From IMG/VR virus record IMGVR_UViG_3300025154_000006, positions 1 to 64,000 of that record: a DNA stretch of 64,000 nucleotides; one strand, written 5' to 3'. Of this stretch, positions 62,085 to 64,000 are shown piece after piece. This DNA is from a virus. The notes beneath the pieces are model-generated. The model was given only the letters and a program-made list of their open reading frames with translations. It was not told where the DNA came from and searched no databases. The position numbers and the translations under genes are program-made. Position 1 is the stretch's first letter. Each line of letters begins with the position of its first letter.

Positions 62085-62269
62085 CCGTTATGCAAGCCTG
62101 GCAATGGATTACCTCTAGGTGGTGTGCGACTACCTGGACACCCATTGACCCAGATGTCCGTACGATCCTGCGCCTACCCGCGCTTCTGGGCATGGCGCAC
62201 GGCATGTTGGTTACAAGGGCTGGCGCGAATGGCTCACAAGAGTTCATTAAGCGCATAAACACGAGGTGA
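62081..62269 (+). CDS. Hypothetical protein, 62 aa
   Basis: Reads MTVMQAWQWITSRWCATTW; Trp-rich, then helical. Start overlaps the previous stop. Function unknown. Confidence 0.5.
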   Translation: MTVMQAWQWITSRWCATTWTPIDPDVRTILRLPALLGMAHGMLVTRAGANGSQEFIKRINTR

Positions 62270-62272
62270 AGA

Positions 62273-62422
62273 ATGTTTGCGATCTACGAACCGATCATGC
62301 GTTTACTTGTCTCGCTTATTGTGTTGGCTGGAAATGCCCGATGTCCCGGACATGGCAATCTGGACTACATGGTAAGGCGGGTACTGGCAGACGCCAAAAA
62401 CCGTCTACAACAGCAAGCCTAA
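62273..62422 (+). CDS. Small protein with hydrophobic N-terminus, 49 aa
   Basis: Reads MFAIYEPIMRLLVSLIVLAG, then a charged end (VRRVLADAKNRLQQQ). Three bases after the previous stop, with a GAGG site. A longer frame from GTG 62266 was judged spurious. Probably membrane-associated. Confidence 0.45.
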   Translation: MFAIYEPIMRLLVSLIVLAGNARCPGHGNLDYMVRRVLADAKNRLQQQA

Positions 62423-62432
62423 GTCGTTGCGT

Positions 62433-62464
62433 CTGTGCTTATCCGAACAGAGAGATAAGCACAG
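62433..62464 (+). promoter_or_regulatory. 11-bp hairpin with 10-nt loop, leader of the 62525 gene
   Basis: 62433-62443 pairs perfectly with 62454-62464. It is the upstream partner of the GCTT-loop hairpin at 62468, as in the other two leaders. Confidence 0.55.
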
Positions 62465-62467
62465 AAC

Positions 62468-62483
62468 CGACCTGCTTAGGTCG
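62468..62483 (+). promoter_or_regulatory. GCTT-loop leader hairpin, copy 3
   Basis: CGACCT-GCTT-AGGTCG. Outer pairs again changed on both sides. Four nt after the 62433 hairpin and about 40 nt before the start codon. Confidence 0.6.
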
Positions 62484-62498
62484 CTACTCTGGTGCGGA

Positions 62499-62513
62499 GT
62501 TCGCACTGCGAAA
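62499..62513. repeat. Dispersed palindrome, copy 20
   Basis: GTTCGCACTGCGAAA, in the leader of the 62525 gene, next to its AAAGGAG ribosome site. Confidence 0.75.
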
Positions 62514-62524
62514 AAAGGAGAGAA

Positions 62525-62800
62525 ATGGCTACCCTTCGTATTCCCAAGTCCACAAATGGCGAGAAGTCGTTACTTCCTCGTCGCTCGACTCAATGGTTGC
62601 TAGACGCCATGGGCGAGATGTTCAATGACAACTGTACCGACGCCGAGATACTTGGCGTTACTCGTGTTCAGGTCATGCGCGGCCTGGCCACGGCAGGCGT
62701 TCCTAACGACGAGATCAGGGAAATCTGGCAGGGGCAGTTCGCGTTGAAGAGCGCCCAGGAGAGGTATGACCTACTCTCCTACTTCGTGTATGGCGAATAG
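62525..62800 (+). CDS. HTH-like hypothetical protein, 91 aa
   Basis: Start taken at ATG 62525 (MATLRIPKSTNGEK). Residues ~37-62 (TDAEILGVTRVQVMRGLATAGVPNDE) look like a helix-turn-helix. Possibly a small DNA-binding protein. Good ribosome site. Confidence 0.5.
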   Translation: MATLRIPKSTNGEKSLLPRRSTQWLLDAMGEMFNDNCTDAEILGVTRVQVMRGLATAGVPNDEIREIWQGQFALKSAQERYDLLSYFVYGE

Positions 62801-62837
62801 GACTACCGGAGCCCTACGCACCGCCAACGATTTCACT

Positions 62838-62873
62838 ATATAAGTCCTATATAGGGAAATGTAGGACTTATAT
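62838..62873 (+). terminator. 12-bp hairpin between small genes
   Basis: ATATAAGTCCTA (62838-62849) pairs with TAGGACTTATAT (62862-62873) around a 12-nt loop. No T-run. Lies 38 nt after the 62525 gene and may be a terminator or processing site. Confidence 0.45.
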
Positions 62874-62901
62874 CGTCCATCCAAAGAAAGGAGATAACCC
62901 T

Positions 62902-62982
62902 ATGGCCCTTGATCGTGTAGTGTTCTGGTCGTTTGCCGCATTTGCGCTATTTGGCGCCATCGCTATCCTGTTGTTCGCCTAG
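62902..62982 (+). CDS. Very small membrane protein, 26 aa
   Basis: Reads MALDRVVFWSFAAFALFGAI; one hydrophobic helix. AAGGAG at good distance and the next gene 16 nt downstream support a real gene despite the length. Confidence 0.5.
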   Translation: MALDRVVFWSFAAFALFGAIAILLFA

Positions 62983-62998
62983 ACACAAGGAGTTCAAA

Positions 62999-63496
62999 AT
63001 GTCTCAGAACCAAAAAACCGTAATCACGCTTGCCAATCTTGGAAGCGCCGTCGAGGTTCGCCTGGACCCCGAAATCGTCTTCGCCATTGCTACCGAGTTC
63101 AGTGATAACCCGCTTGTCCAGAAGTCTGACGAACTGGCGGCCCTGGAAGCGGAACTTGCCGTTGCGCAGGCTGGCGTTGACGGTTTTCGCACTGCGAACC
63201 AGAGGATAGGCGATCTTGCTATCCGGAAAGTTCACCTGGAACATGCCGCTCGCGCCATTCTGCTGGAAAAGAAAGGCGTCAAGAACATGGCGGAGTTGCC
63301 ATTGGCAATCCGCGGCGTGGTTGAGAAATATCGCCAACAAATCCTCGCACTGGATACCACGTACCAGGATACTTGCAAAGAACTGGCAGAAATGCGCCAG
63401 AAACTTGAAATGTCCGAGTTCAATGCCCATTTGACCGCAAAGGTCAATATCGAAGCGGCGATCTCCGCCATCATCAAGGAGGCCAACGGTGGCTAA
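62999..63496 (+). CDS. Hypothetical helical protein, 165 aa
   Basis: Start taken at ATG 62999 (MSQNQKTVITLANLG) behind AAGGAG. Heptad-like helices (DELAALEAELAVAQAG, YQDTCKELAEMRQKLE) suggest a coiled coil. A palindrome copy is in the coding sequence. Function unknown. Confidence 0.6.
   Translation: MSQNQKTVITLANLGSAVEVRLDPEIVFAIATEFSDNPLVQKSDELAALEAELAVAQAGVDGFRTANQRIGDLAIRKVHLEHAARAILLEKKGVKNMAELPLAIRGVVEKYRQQILALDTTYQDTCKELAEMRQKLEMSEFNAHLTAKVNIEAAISAIIKEANGG
63185..63199. repeat. Dispersed palindrome, copy 21
   Basis: TTTCGCACTGCGAAC, inside the 62999 gene; first base differs. Confidence 0.75.
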
Positions 63497-63557
63497 GAAG
63501 TCCGTATTACCCGTTTCAAACGGTGTCAATTCAATCATCAACAACGAGGAGACCAAA

Positions 63558-64000
63558 ATGTCCAAGAAGAATTCCGCCAAATCCATCAATGCCATATCTG
63601 ATCAGCCACTTGCCGCGCCGTTTACTTTTCAGCCCGCCAATGGTCGCAACGACCTGGCTCTGCTGCGCGTAGACGGCGACGAAGACAAGGCTCCGTTCTA
63701 CATCGACGCGCCCGACCGTGTTCACGGTATTTGCAATGCCGCGACCCATGTCTGGGTTGGCACATATCCAGTGTTTGAACCCGGAAAGTTCTACTTCCGC
63801 ATGTCCCGGGACGACGTCAAGAAAGAATTTGGTGTCGAAAGCATGGGCTATATCCGCGGTAGTGCAGAGTTGCAACAGGCTGTTACAGAGGGTAAGTATG
63901 CCCACACCAAGCCGATTGTTGAGGATGCCTGGTATCGCGTGTCCTGGAACGGTCATCGCTTCACCCTCAAGGTTGTTGAATGGCGCAATTACGAGAAGGA
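63558..64000 (+). CDS. Hypothetical protein, 5' part (147 codons, runs off the end)
   Basis: Opens at ATG 63558 (MSKKNSAKSINA) behind GAGGAG. A GTG at 63489, also with AAGGAGG and overlapping the previous stop, would add 23 residues in frame. The frame is open to the window end. Beta-rich, with FYIDAPDRVHGICNAATHVW. No family recognised. Confidence 0.6.
   Translation, partial: MSKKNSAKSINAISDQPLAAPFTFQPANGRNDLALLRVDGDEDKAPFYIDAPDRVHGICNAATHVWVGTYPVFEPGKFYFRMSRDDVKKEFGVESMGYIRGSAELQQAVTEGKYAHTKPIVEDAWYRVSWNGHRFTLKVVEWRNYEK

Noticed and set aside
62266-62628. A 120-codon frame starting at GTG 62266
   Set aside because: It runs across two better-supported genes and across the structured leader of 62525, and its composition is Cys/Arg/Ser-rich without domains.
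440-63199. CRISPR array made from the repeated 15-mer
   Set aside because: Copies are kilobases apart, palindromic and often in genes; there are no regular spacers and no cas genes.
440-63199. Firmicute or actinobacterial SOS box (CGAAC-N4-GTTCG)
   Set aside because: Here the half-sites are in the opposite order (GTTCG outside, CGAAC at the end) and the spacing is different, so it is not that box; a different LexA type is not excluded.

Overview
This window is about 64 kb of a tailed bacteriophage genome (Caudoviricetes) with a siphovirus-like gene order. Evidence includes a large terminase, portal, scaffold, major capsid protein of the N4-gp56 type, tail tube, tail assembly chaperones, a 2,881-residue tape-measure-position protein, baseplate and fibre genes, and a GH25 endolysin with holin-like neighbours. 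Ribosome binding sites are AGGAG-like and the promoters seen are extended -10 (TGnTATAAT), so the host is a bacterium. Nothing in the sequence identifies the host further. I saw no integrase, no tRNA gene, no CRISPR array and no DNA polymerase; a lytic lifestyle is likely but not proven.

Layout. (1) 0-21 kb, plus strand: many tightly packed small genes, mostly with overlapping starts and stops. They include a replication and recombination set: PD-(D/E)XK nuclease, CHC2/Toprim primase, DnaC-like loader, DnaB-like helicase, Rad52-like annealing protein and RNA ligase. A DEDD exonuclease faces them at 21 kb on the minus strand. (2) 22-52 kb, minus strand: the late operon, read from terminase through head, tail and fibres to lysis genes. 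(3) 52-60 kb, minus strand: membrane and lipoprotein genes, two related GT-B-like glycosyltransferases, a GT8-like glycosyltransferase, an FkbM-type and a second methyltransferase, zinc-ribbon proteins and a homing endonuclease. (4) 60.7-64 kb, plus strand: short genes in visibly more GC-rich DNA, several with structured RNA leaders.

Notable points. At least 21 copies of a 15-bp palindrome, close to GTTCGCANTGCGAAC, lie along the whole window inside and between genes. The capsid gene is split by a group I intron whose LAGLIDADG endonuclease gene is antisense to the intron. The tape-measure-position protein has residues resembling both catalytic barrels of two-barrel RNA polymerases, in the expected order; this is a hypothesis. 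Three leaders in the 61-62 kb block share a GCTT-loop hairpin with compensated base-pair changes. A 107-nt RNA ahead of a broken GIY-YIG gene can form a long hairpin whose loop pairs downstream.

Several small genes near the left end are broken: two by in-frame stops (GIY-YIG endonuclease, RNA ligase) and four by frameshifts in both directions. These may be real decay or uncorrected sequencing errors, and the annotation there should be read with that in mind.
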